NCBI RefSeq assembly: GCF_051014685.1
Contig: NW_027478521.1
Coordinates: 1,070,993 to 1,134,992 of the forward strand
Source of the DNA: Ptiloglossa arizonensis
Taxonomy: Eukaryota > Arthropoda > Insecta > Hymenoptera > Colletidae
Reading direction: 5' to 3'
Length of the DNA stretch: 64,000 nucleotides
The position numbers were made by a program, and so were the translations under genes. The notes under the pieces were generated by a model. It was not told where the DNA came from and ran no database searches. It saw only the letters and a program-made list of their open reading frames with translations. Positions within the stretch are counted from its first letter, which is position 1, and each line of letters begins with the position of its first letter. Positions 51,623 through 63,871 of the stretch are shown here, piece after piece.

Positions 51623-53547
51623 CGTTTCTTACTTCCAAACCGCCATATCTCGCGAACGGATTGACCAATCCGCAAAATTTCTGTTGCATCTGAAAGTAGA
51701 AACTCGCCCGATTACAACGGTATGCGTACTTTTGCCCTAGGCAGTTCTGGTTAATCGTTTCGAGCATCAGAACTGCGAAAATTTTGAGTTTCTCAAGCGT
51801 TTCTTACTTCCAAACTGCCATATCTCGCGAACGGATTGACCAATCCGGAAAATTTCTGATGCTTCTGAAAGTAGAAAGTCGCCCGATTACAACGGTATGC
51901 GTACTTTTCCCCTAGAACGTTCTAGTTATGCTTGTCGAGCATCAGAACTGCGAAAATTTTGAGTTTCTCAATCGTTTCTTACCTCCAAACTGCCATATCT
52001 CGCGAACGGATTGACCAATCCTCAAAATTTCTGTTGCATCTGAAAGTAGAAACTCGCCCGATTACAACGGTATGCGTACTTTTCCCCTAGTCCGTTCTAG
52101 TTATTCGTTTCGAGCATCAGAACTGCGAAAATTTTGAGTTTTTCAAGCGTTTCCTACTTCCAAATTGCCATACCTCGCGAACGGATTGAGCAATCCGCAA
52201 AATTTCTGTTGCATCTGAAGGTAGAAACTCGCCCGTTTACAACGGTATGCGTACTTTTCCCCTAGTGCGTTCTAGTTATTCGTTTCGAGCATCAGAACTG
52301 CGAAAATTTTGAGTTTCTCAAGCGTTTGTTACCTCCAAACTGCCATATCTCGCGAACGGATTGACCAATCCTCAAAATTGCTGTTGCATCTGAAAGTAGA
52401 ATCTCGCCCGATTACAACGGTATGCGTACTTTTCCCCTAGTCCGTTCTAGTTATTCGTTTCGAGCATCAGAACTGCGAAAATTTTGAGTTTTTCAAGCGT
52501 TTCTTACTTCCAAATTGCCATACCTCGCGAACGGATTGAGCAATCCGCAAAATTTCTGTTGCATCTGAAGGTAGAAACGCGCCCGTTTACAACGGTATGC
52601 GTACTTTTCCCCTAGGCCGTTCTAGTTATTCGTTTCGAGCATCAGAACTGCGAAAATTTTGAGTTTCTCAAGCGTTTCTTACTTCCAAACCGCCATATCT
52701 CGCGAACGGATTGACCAATCCGCAAAATTTCTGTTGCATCTGAAAGTAGAAACTCGCCCGATTACAACGGTATGCGTACTTTTCCCCTAGGCCGTTCTAG
52801 TTAATCGTTTCGAGCATCAGAACTGCGAAAATTTTGAGTTTCTCAAGCGTTTCTTACTTCCAAACTGCCATATCTCGCGAACGGATTGACCAATCCGCAA
52901 AATTTCTGATGCATCTGAAAGTAGAAAGTCGCCCGATTACAACGGTATGCCTACTTTTCCCCTAGAACGTTATAGTTATGCTTGTCGAGCATCAGAACTG
53001 CGAAAATTTTGAGTTTCTCAAGCGTTTCTTACCTCCAAACTGCCATATCTCGCGAACGGATTGACCAATCCGCAAAATTTCTGTTGCATCTGAAAGTAGA
53101 AACTCGCCCGATTACAACGGTATGCGTACTTTTCCCCTAGACCGTTCTAGTTATGCTTGTCGAGCATCAGAACTGCGAAAATTTCGAGTTTCTCAAGCGT
53201 TTCTTACCTCCAAACTGCCATATCTCGCGAACGGATTGACAAATCCGCAAAATTTCTGTTGCATCTGAAAGTAGAAACTCGCCCGATTACAACGGTATGC
53301 GTACTTTTCCCGTAGGCCGTTGTAGTTATTCGTTTCGAGCATCAGAACTGCGAAAATTTTGAGTTTCTCAAGCGTTTCTTACTTCCAAACTGCCATATCT
53401 CGCGAACGGATTGACAAATCCGCAAAATTTCTGTTGCATCTGAAAGTAGAAACTCGCCCGATTACAAGAGTATGCGTACTTTTCCCCTAGTCCGTTCTAG
53501 TTATTCGTTTCGAGCATCAGAACTGCGAAAATTTTGAGTTTCTCAAG
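51448..53547 (+). repeat. Higher-order repeat G, copy 1 (12 monomers)
   Basis: This 2100-bp unit is marked by TTTGCCCTAGGCAGTTCTGG (51731), CCGGAAAATTTCTGATGCTT (51846), TCAATCG, TTTCCTACTTCC, GTTTGTTACC, CTCAAAATTGCTG with GAATCTCG, GAAACGCGCCCG, AACGTTATAG, AATTTCGAG and GACAAATCC. These recur 2100 bp downstream up to about 54.9 kb and 2275 bp downstream after it. It ends with a GACAAATCC monomer whose right part carries the ACAAGAG marker of repeat F. Confidence 0.9.
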
Positions 53548-55822
53548 CGTTTCTTACCTCCAAACTGCAATATCTCGCGAACGGATTGACCAATCCGCAA
53601 AATTTCTGTTGCATCTGAAAGTAGAAACTCGCCCGATTACAACGGTATGCGTACTTTCCCCCTAGGCCGTTCTAGTTATTCGTTTCGAGCATCAGAACTG
53701 CGAAAATTTTGAGTTTCTCAAGCGTTTCTTACTTCCAAACCGCCATATCTCGCGAACGGATTGACCAATCCGCAAAATTTCTGTTGCATCTGAAAGTAGA
53801 AACTCGCCCGATTACAACGGTATGCGTACTTTTGCCCTAGGCAGTTCTGGTTAATCGTTTCGAGCATCAGAACTGCGAAAATTTTGAGTTTCTCAAGCGT
53901 TTCTTACTTCCAAACTGCCATATCTCGCGAACGGATTGACCAATCCGGAAAATTTCTGATGCTTCTGAAAGTAGAAAGTCGCCCGATTACAACGGTATGC
54001 GTACTTTTCCCCTAGAACGTTCTAGTTATGCTTGTCGAGCATCAGAACTGCGAAAATTTTGAGTTTCTCAATCGTTTCTTACCTCCAAACTGCCATATCT
54101 CGCGAACGGATTGACCAATCCTCAAAATTTCTGTTGCATCTGAAAGTAGAAACTCGCCCGATTACAACGGTATGCGTACTTTTCCCCTAGTCCGTTCTAG
54201 TTATTCGTTTCGAGCATCAGAACTGCGAAAATTTTGAGTTTTTCAAGCGTTTCCTACTTCCAAATTGCCATACCTCGCGAACGGATTGAGCAATCCGCAA
54301 AATTTCTGTTGCATCTGAAGGTAGAAACTCGCCCGTTTACAACGGTATGCGTACTTTTCCCCTAGTCCGTACTAGTTATTCGTTTCGAGCATCAGAACTG
54401 CGAAAATTTTGAGTTTCTCAAGCGTTTGTTACCTCCAAACTGCCATATCTCGCGAACGGATTGACCAATCCTCAAAATTGCTGTTGCATCTGAAAGTAGA
54501 ATCTCGCCCGATTACAACGGTATGCGTACTTTTCCCCTAGTCCGTTCTAGTTATTCGTTTCGAGCATCAGAACTGCGAAAATTTTGAGTTTTTCAAGCGT
54601 TTCTTACATCCAAATTGCCATACCTCGCGAACGGATTGAGCAATCCGCAAAATTTCTGTTGCATCTGAAGGTAGAAACGCGCCCGTTTACAACGGTATGC
54701 GTACTTTTCCCCTAGGCCGTTCTAGTTATTCGTTTCGAGCATCAGAACTGCGAAAATTTTGAGTTTCTCAAGCGTTTCTTACTTCCAAACCGCCATATCT
54801 CGCGAACGGATTGACCAATCCGCAAAATTTCTGTTGCATCTGAAAGTAGAAACTCGCCCGATTACAACGGTATGCGTACTTTTCCCCTAGGCCGTTCTAG
54901 TTAATCGTTTCGAGCATCAGAACTGCGAAAATTTTGAGTTTCTCAAGCGTTTCTTACTTCCAAACTGCCATATCTCGCGAACGGATTGACCAATCCGCAA
55001 AATTTCTGATGCATCTGAAGGTAGAAACTCGCCCGATTACAACGGTATGCGTACTTTTCCCCTAGGCCGTTCTGGTTATTCGTTTCGAGCATCAGAACTG
55101 TGAAAATTTTGAGTTTCCCAACCGTTTCTTACCTCCAAACTGCCATATCTCGTGAACGGATTGACCAATCCGCAAAATTTCTGTTGCATCTGAAAGTAGA
55201 AAGTCGCCCGATTACAACGGTATGCCTACTTTTCCCCTAGAACGTTATAGTTATGCTTGTCGAGCATCAGAACTGCGAAAATTTTGAGTTTCTCAAGCGT
55301 TTCTTACCTCCAAACTGCCATATCTCGCGAACGGATTGACCAATCCGCAAAATTTCTGTTGCATCTGAAAGTAGAAACTCGCCCGATTACAACGGTATGC
55401 GTACTTTTCCTCTAGACCGTTCTAGTTATGCTTGTCGAGCATCAGAACTGCGAAAATTTCGAGTTTCTCAAGCGTTTCTTACCTCCAAACTGCCATATCT
55501 CGCGAACGGATTGACAAATCCGCAAAATTTCTGTTGCATCTGAAAGTAGAAACTCGCCCGATTACAACGGTATGCGTACTTTTCCCGTAGGCCGTTGTAG
55601 TTATTCGTTTCGAGCATCAGAACTGCGAAAATTTTGAGTTTCTCAAGCGTTTCTTACTTCCAAACTGCCATATCTCGCGAACGGATTGACAAATCCGCAA
55701 AATTTCTGTTGCATCTGAAAGTAGAAACTCGCCCGATTACAACGGTATGCGTACTTTTCCCCTAGGCCGATCTAGTTAATCGTTTCGAGCATCAGAACTG
55801 CGAAAATTTTGAGTTTCTCAAG
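53548..55822 (+). repeat. Higher-order repeat G, copy 2 (13 monomers)
   Basis: It follows copy 1 in order but has one extra monomer. Copy 1 has a single monomer at 52848-53022 where copy 2 has two, at 54948-55122 and 55123-55297. The copy 1 monomer reads as the left part of the first joined to the right part of the second. Private changes include CTAGTCCGTACTAG near 54363, CTCGTGAACGG near 55150 (which destroys the otherwise conserved TCGCGA) and TTTCCTCTAGACC near 55407. Confidence 0.88.
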
Positions 55823-55997
55823 CGTTTCTTACTTCCAAACTGCCATATCTCGCGAACGGATTGACCAATCCGCAAAATTTCTGTTGCATCTGAAAGTAGA
55901 AAGTCGCCCGATTACAACTGTATGCGTACTTTTCCCCTAGAACGTTCTAGTTATGCTTGTCGAGCATCAGAACTGCGAAAATTTTGAGTTTCTCAAG
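55823..55997 (+). repeat. Single F-type monomer
   Basis: This monomer carries AAAGTCGCCCG, ATTACAACTG and the CTAGAACGTTCTAG palindrome. It is like the one at 50223-50397 of repeat F, but with the ordinary CGTTTCTTAC left end. Confidence 0.8.
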
Positions 55998-57047
55998 CAT
56001 TTCTTACATCCAAACTGCCATATCTCGCGAACGGATTGACCAATCCGCAAAATTTCTGTTGCATCTGAAAGTAGAAACTCGCCCGATTACAACGGTATGC
56101 GTTCTTTTCCCCTAGTCCGTTCTATTTATTCGTTTCGAGCATCAGAACTGCGAAAATTTTGAGTTTTTCAAGCGTTTCTTACTTCCAAATTGCCATACCT
56201 CGCGAACGGATTGAGCAATCCGCAAAATTTCTGTTGCATCTGAAGGTAGAAACTCGCCCGTTTACAACGGTATGCGTACTTTTCCCCTAGGCCGTTCTGG
56301 TTAATCGTTTCGAGCATCAGAACTGCGAAAATTTTGAGTTTCTCAAGCGTTTCTTACTTCCAAACTGCCATATCTCGCGAACGGATTGACCAATCCGCAA
56401 AATTTCTGATGCATCTGAAAGTAGAAACTCGCCCGATTACAACGGTATGCGTACTTTTCCCCTAGGCCGCTCTAGTTATTCGTTTCGAGCATCAGAACTG
56501 CGAAAATTTTGTGTTTCTCAAGTGTTTCATACTTCCAAACTGCCATATCTCGCGAACGGATTGACCAATCCGCAAAATTTCTGTTGCATCTGAAAGTAGA
56601 AACTCGCCCGATTACAACGGTATGCGTTCTTTTCCCCTAGTCCGTTCTATTTATTCGTTTCGAGCATCAGAACTGCGAAAATTTTGAGTTTTTCAAGCGT
56701 TTCTTACTTCCAAATTGCCATACCTCGCGAACGGATTGAGCAATCCGCAAAATTTCTGTTGCATCTGAAGGTAGAAACTCGCCCGTTTACAACGGTATGC
56801 GTACTTTTCCCCTAGGCCGTTCTGGTTAATCGTTTCGAGCATCAGAACTGCGAAAATTTTGAGTTTCTCAAGCGTTTCTTACTTCCAAACTGCCATATCT
56901 CGCGAACGGATTGACCAATCCGCAAAATTTCTGATGCATCTGAAAGTAGAAACTCGCCCGATTACAACGGTATGCGTACTTTTCCCCTAGGCCGCTCTAG
57001 TTATTCGTTTCGAGCATCAGAACTGCGAAAATTTTGTGTTTCTCAAG
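55998..57047 (+). repeat. Tandem pair of a 3-monomer repeat H
   Basis: Two 525-bp units (55998-56522 and 56523-57047) share the rare markers TGCGTTCTTTTCC and TTCTATTTATTCG at 56101 and 56626. In each, these are followed by a GAGCAATCC monomer ending CTGGTTAATCG and a GATGCATC monomer ending GGCCGCTCTAG / GTGTTTCTC. The first monomer of the second unit has the TTTCATAC left end, so the duplication joint lies within it. This is the shortest clean higher-order unit in the window. Confidence 0.88.
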
Positions 57048-60000
57048 TGTTTCATACTTCCAAACTGCCATATCTCGCGAACGGATTGACCAATCCGCAA
57101 AATTTCTGTTGCATCTGAAAGTAGAAACTCGCCCGATTACAACGGTATGCGTACTTTTCCCCTAGAACGTTCTAGTTATGCTTGTCGAGCATCAGAACTG
57201 CGAAAATTTTGAGTTTCTCAAGCGTTTCTTACCTCCAAACTGCCATATCTCGCGAACGGATTGACCAATCCTCAAAATTTCTGTTGCATCTGAAAGTAGA
57301 AACTCGCCCGATTACAACGGTATGCGTACTTTTCCCCTAGTCCGTTCTAGTTATTCGTTTCGAGCATCAGAACTGCGAAAATTTTGAGTTTTTCAAGCGT
57401 TTCTTACTTCCAAATTGCCATACCTCGCGAACGGATTGAGCAATCCGCAAAATTTCTGTTGCATCTGAAGGTAGAAACTCGCCCGTTTACAACGGTATGC
57501 GTACTTTTCCCCTAGGCCGTTCTAGTTATTCGTTTCGAGCATCAGAACTGCGAAAATTTTGAGTTTCTCAAGCTTTTCTTACTTCCAAACCGCCATATCT
57601 CGCGAACGGATTGACCAATCCGCAAAATTTCTGTTGCATCTGAAAGTAGAAACTCGCCCGATTACAACGGTATGCGTACTTTTCCCCTAGGCCGTTCTAG
57701 TTAATCGTTTCGAGCATCAGAACTGCGAAAATTTTGAGTTTCTCAAGCGTTTCTTACTTCCAAACTGCCATATCTCGCGAACGGATTGACCAATCCGCAA
57801 AATTTCTGATGCATCTGAAGGTAGAAACTCGCCCGATTACAACGGTATGCGTACTTTTCCCCTTGGCCGTTCTCGTTAATCGTTTCGAGCATCAGAACTG
57901 CGAAAATTTTGAGTTTCTCAAGCGTTTCTTACTTCCAAACTGCCATATCTCGCGAACGGATTGACCAATCCGCAAAATTTCTGATGCATCTGAAAGTAGA
58001 AACTCGCCCGATTACAACGGTATGCGTACTTTTCCCCTAGGCCGCTCTAGTTATTCGTTTCGAGCAACAGAACTGCGAAAATGTTGAGTTTCTCAAGCGT
58101 TTCTTACCTACAAACTGCCATATCTCGCGAACGGATTGACCAATCCGCAAAATTTCTGTTGCATCTGAAAGTAGAAACTCGCCCGATTACAACGGTATGC
58201 GTACTTTTCCCCTAGGCCGTTCTAGTTATTCGTTTCGAGCATCAGAACTGTGAAAATTTTGAGTTTCTCAAGCGTTTCTTACTTCCAAACTGCCATATCT
58301 CGCGAACGGATTGACCAATCCGCAAAATTTCTGATGCATCTGAAAGTAGAAACTCGCCCGATTACAACGGTATGCGTACTTTTCCCCTAGGCCGCTCTAG
58401 TTATTCGTTTCGAGCATCAGAACTGCGAAAATTTTGTGTTTCTCAAGTGTTTCATACTTCCAAACTGCCATATCTCGCGAACGGATTGACCAATCCGCAA
58501 AATTTCTGTTGCATCTGAAAGTAGAAACTCGCCCGATTACAACGGTATGCGTACTTTTCCCCTAGGCTGTTCTGGTTATTCGTTTCGAGCATCAGAACTG
58601 TGAAAATTTTGAGTTTCTCAACCGTTTCTTACATCCAAACTGCCATATATCGCGAACGGATTGACCAATCCGCAAAATTTCTGATGCATCTGAAGGTAGA
58701 AACTCGCCCGATTACAACGGTATGCGTACTTTTCCCCTAGGCCGTTCTGGTTAATCGTTTCGAGCATCAGAACTGCGAAAATTTTGAGTTTCTCAAGCGT
58801 TTCTTACTTCCAAACTGCCATATCTCGCGAACGGATTGACCACTCCGCAAAATTTCTGATGCATCTGAAAGTAGAAACTCGCCCGTTACAACTGTATGCG
58901 TACTTTTCCCCTAGGCCGCTCTAGTTATTCGTTTCGAGCATCAGAACTGCGAAAATTTTGTGTTTCTCAAGTGTTTCATACTTCCAAACTGCCATATCTC
59001 GCGAACGGATTGACCAATCCGCAAAATTTCTGTTGCATCTGAAAGTAGAAACTCGCCCGATTACAACGGTATGCGTACTTTTCCCGTAGGCCGTTCTGGT
59101 TATTCGTTTCGAGCATCAGAACTGCGAAAATTTTGAGTTTCTCAAGCGTTTCTTACCTCCAAACTGCCATATCTCGCGAACGGATTGACCAATCCTCAAA
59201 ATTGCTGTTGCTTCTGAAAGTAGAATCTCGCCCGATTACAACGGTATGCGTACTTTTCCCCTAGTCCGTTCTAGTTATTCGTTTCGAGCATCAGAACTGC
59301 GAAAATTTTGAGTTTTTCAAGCGTTTCTTACTTCCAAATTGCCATACCTCGCGAACGGATTGAGCAATCCGCAAAATTTCTGTTGCATCTGAAGGTAGAA
59401 ACGCGCCCGTTTACAACGGTATGCGTACTTTTCCCCTAGGCCGTTCTAGTTATTCGTTTCGAGCATCAGAACTGCGAAAATTTTGAGTTTCTCAAGCGTT
59501 TCTTACTTCCAAACCGCCATATCTCGCGAACGGATTGAGCAATCCGCAAAATTTCTGATGCATTTGAAGGTAGAAACTCGCCCGATTACAACGGTATGCG
59601 TACTTTTCCCCTAGGCCGCTCTAGTTATTCGTTTCGAGCATCAGAACTGCGAAAATTTTGTGTTTCTCAAGTGTTTCATACTTCCAAACTGCCATATCTC
59701 GCGAACGGATTGACCAATCCGCAAAATTTCTGTTGCATCTGAAAGTAGAAAGTCGCCCGATTACAACTGTATGCGTACTTTTCCCCTAGAACGTTCTAGT
59801 TATGCTTGTCGAGCATCAGAACTGCGAAAATTTTGAGTTTCTCAAGCATTTCTTACCTCCAAACTGCCATATCTCGCGAACGGATTGACCAATCCGCAAA
59901 ATTTCTGTTGCATCTGAAAGTAGAAACTCGCCCGATTACAACGGTATGCGTACTTTTCCCCTAGTCCGTTCTAGTTATTCGTTTCGAGCATCAGAACTGC

Positions 60001-63000
60001 GAAAATTTTGAGTTTTTCAAGCGTTTCTTACTTCCAAATTGCCATACCTCGCGAACGGATTGAGCAATCCGCAAAATTTCTGTTGCATCTGAAGGTAGAA
60101 ACTCGCCCGTTTACAACGGTATGCGTACTTTTCCCCTAGGCCGTTCTAGTTATTCTTTTCGAGCATCAGAACTGCGAAAATTTTGAGTTTCTCAAGCGTT
60201 TCTTACTTCCAAACTGCCATATCTCGCGAACGGATTGACCAATCCGCAAAATTTCTGATGCATCTGAAAGTAGAAACTCGCCCGATTACAACGGTATGCG
60301 TACTTTTCCCCTAGGCCGCTCTAGTTATTCGTTTCGAGCATCAGAACTGCGAAAATTTTGTGTTTCTCAAGTGTTTCATACTTCCAAACTGCCATATCTC
60401 GCGAACGGATTGACCAATCCGCAAAATTTCTGTTGCATCTGAAAGTAGAAACTCGCCCGATTACAACGGTATGCGTACTTTTCCCCTAGTCCGTTCTAGT
60501 TATTCGTTTCGAGCATCAGAACTGCGAAAATTTTGAGTTTTTCAAGCGTTTCTTACTTCCAAATTGCCATACCTCGCGAACGGATTGAGCAATCCGCAAA
60601 ATTTCTGTTGCATCTGAAGGTAGAAACTCGCCCGTTTACAACGGTATGCGTACTTTTCCCCTAGGCCGTTCTGGTTAATCGTTTCGAGCATCAGAACTGC
60701 GAAAATTTTGAGTTTCTCAAGCGTTTCTTACTTCCAAACTGCCATATCTCGCGAACGGATTGACCAATCCGCAAAATTTCTGATGCATCTGAAAGTAGAA
60801 ACTCGCCCGATTACAACGGTATGCGTACTTTTCCCCTAGGCCGCTCTAGTTATTCGTTTCGAGCATCAGAACTGCGAAAATTTTGTGTTTCTCAAGTGTT
60901 TCATACTTCCAAACTGCCATATCTCGCGAACGGATTGACCAATCCGCAAAATTTCTCTTGCATCTGAAAGTAGAAAGTCGCCCGATTACAACGGTATGCG
61001 TACTTTTCCCCTAGAACGTTCTAGTTATGCTGGTCGAGCATCAGAACTGCGAAAATTTTGAGTTTCTCAAGCGTTTCTTACCTCCAAACTGCCATATCTC
61101 GCGAACGGATTGACCAATCCTCAAAATTTCTGTTGCATCTGAAAGTAGAAACTCGCCCGATTACAACGGTATGCGTACTTTTCCCCTAGTCCGTTCTAGT
61201 TATTCGTTTCGAGCATCAGAACTGCGAAAATTTTGAGTTTTTCAAGCGTTTCCTACTTCCAAATTGCCATACCTCGCGAACGGATTGAGCAATCCGCAAA
61301 ATTTCTGTTGCATCTGAAGGTAGAAACTCGCCCGTTTACAACGGTATGCGTACTTTTCCCCTAGTCCGTTCTAGTTATTCGTTTCGAGCATCAGAACTGC
61401 GAAAATTTTGAGTTTCTCAAGCGTTTGTTACCTCCAAACTGCCATATCTCGCGAACGGATTGACCAATCCTCAAAATTGCTGTTGCATCTGAAAGTAGAA
61501 TCTCGCCCGATTACAAAGGTATGCGTACTTTTCCCCTAGTCCGTTCTAGTTATTCGTTTCGAGCATCAGAACTGCGAAAATTTTGAGTTTTTCAAGCGTT
61601 TCTTACTTCCAAATTGCCATACCTCGCGAACGGATTGAGCAATCCGCAAAATTTCTGTTGCATCTGAAGGTAGAAACGCGCCCGTTTACAACGGTATGCG
61701 TACTTTTCCCCTAGGCCGTTCTAGTTATTCGTTTCGAGCATCAGAACTGCGAAAATTTTGAGTTTCTCAAGCGTTTCTTACCTCCAAACTGCCATATCTC
61801 GCGAACGGATTGACCAATCCGCAAAATTTCTCTTGCATCTGAAAGTAGAAAGTCGCCCGATTACAACGGTATGCGTACTTTTCCCCTAGAACGTTCTAGT
61901 TATGCTGGTCGAGCATCAGAACTGCGAAAATTTTGAGTTTCTCAAGCGTTTCTTACCTCCAAACTGCCATATCTCGCGAACGGATTGACTAATCCGCAAA
62001 ATTTCTGTTGCATCTGAAAGTAGAAACTCACCCGATATCAACGGTATGCGTACTTTTCCCCTAGGCCGTTCTAGTTAATCGTTTCGAGCATCAGAACTGC
62101 GAAAATTTTGAGTTTCTCAAGCGTTTCTTACTTCCAAACTGCCATATCTCGCGAACGGATGGACCAATCCGCAAAATTTCTGTTGCATCTGATAGTAGAA
62201 ACTCGCCCGATTACAACGGTATGCGTACTTTTCCCCTAGTCCGTTCTAGTTATTCGTTTCGAGCATCAGAACTGCGAAAATTTTGAGTTTCTCAAGCGTT
62301 TCTTACTTCCAAACCGCCATATCTCGCGAACGGATTGACCAATCCGCAAAATTTCTGTTGCATCTGAAAGTAGAAACTCGCCCGATTACAACGGTATGCG
62401 TACTTTTCCCCTAGGCCGTTCTAGTTAATCGTTTCGAGCATCAGAACTGCGAAAATTTTGAGTTTCTCAAGCGTTTCTTACTTCCAAACTGCCATATCTC
62501 GCGAACGGATTGACCAATCCGCAAAATTTCTGATGCATCTGAAGGTAGAAACTCGCCCGATTACAACGGTATGCGTACTTTTCCCCTAGGCAGTTCTGGT
62601 TAATCGTTTCGAGCATCAGAACTGCGAAAATTTTGAGTTTCTCAAGCGTTTCTTACTTCCAAACTGCCATATCTCGCGAACGGATTGACCAATCCGGAAA
62701 ATTTCTGATGCTTCTGAAAGTAGAAAGTCGCCCGATTACAACGGTATGCGTACTTTTCCCCTAGAACGTTCTAGTTATGCTTGTCGAGCATCAGAACTGC
62801 GAAAATTTTGAGTTTCTCAATCGTTTCTTACCTCCAAACTGCCATATCTCGCGAACGGATTGACCAATCCTCAAAATTTCTGTTGCATCTGAAAGTAGAA
62901 ACTCGCCCGATTACAACGGTATGCGTACTTTTCCCCTAGTCCGTTCTAGTTATTCGTTTCGAGCATCAGAACTGCGAAAATTTTGAGTTTCTCAAGCGTT

Positions 63001-63871
63001 TCTTACTTCCAAACCGCCATATCTCGCGAACGGATTGACCAATCCGCAAAATTTCTGTTGCATCTGAAAGTAGAAACTCGCCCGATTACAACGGTATGCG
63101 TACTTTTCCCCTAGGCCGTTCTAGTTAATCGTTTCGAGCATCAGAACTGCGAAAATTTTGAGTTTCTCAAGCGTTTCTTACTTCCAAACTGCCATATCTC
63201 GCGAACGGATTGACCAATCCGCAAAATTTCTGATGCATCTGAAGGTAGAAACTCGCCCGATTACAACGGTATGCGTACTTTTCCCCTTGGCGGTTCTGGT
63301 TAATCGTTTCGAGCATCAGGACTGCGAAAATTTTGAGTTTCTCCAGCGTTTCTTACTTCCAAACTGCCATATCTCGCGAACGGATTGACCAATCCGCAAA
63401 ATTTCTGATGCATCTGAAAGTAGAAACTCGCCCGATTACAACGGTATGCGTACTTTTCCCCTAGGCCGCTCTAGTTATTCGTTTCGAGCAACAGAACTGC
63501 GAAAATGTTGAGTTTCTCAAGCGTTTCTTACCTACAAACTGCCATATCTCGCGAACGGATTGACCAATCCGCAAAATTTCTGTTGCATCTGAAAGTAGAA
63601 ACTCGCCCGATTACAACGGTATGCGTACTTTTCCCCTAGGCCGTTCTAGTTATTCGTTTCGAGCATCAGAACTGCGAAAATTTTGAGTTTCTCAAGCGTT
63701 TCTTACTTCCAAACCGCCATATCTCGCGAACGGATTGACCAATCCGCAAAATTTCTGTTGCATCTGAAAGTAGAAACTCGCCCGATTACAACGGTATGCG
63801 TACTTTTCCCCTAGGCCGTTCTAGTTAATCGTTTCGAGCATCAGAACTGCGAAAATTTTGAGTTTCTCAAG
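57048..63871 (+). repeat. Shuffled tail made of F and G monomers
   Basis: There is no steady higher-order period here. Recognisable pieces of F and G recur out of order. 59672-60021 matches the F monomers at 50223-50572. 61072-61771 matches four consecutive G monomers at 51973-52672. 61772-62296 matches the F monomers with TTCTCTTGC, GATATC and GATAGTAG. 62647-62996 matches the CCGGAAAATTTC monomer of G and its neighbour. The three monomers at 57748-58272 recur at 63172-63696. 58885 carries the same one-base deletion as 47861. Confidence 0.85.
58273..58971 (+). repeat. Second copy of the 47249-47947 block
   Basis: The four-monomer series recurs here with the GGCTGTTCTGG, ACTGTGAAA, TACATCC and CCCGTTAC markers in the same order. 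Differences noticed are CATATATCGCG near 58645, GACCACTCC near 58840 and ACTGTATG near 58891. Confidence 0.87.

Noticed and set aside
57734..57964. 76-codon plus-strand frames at 57734 and 63158
   Set aside because: Both fall in the duplicated three-monomer segment (57748 and 63172) and depend on CCTAGG changed to CCTTGG removing a stop.
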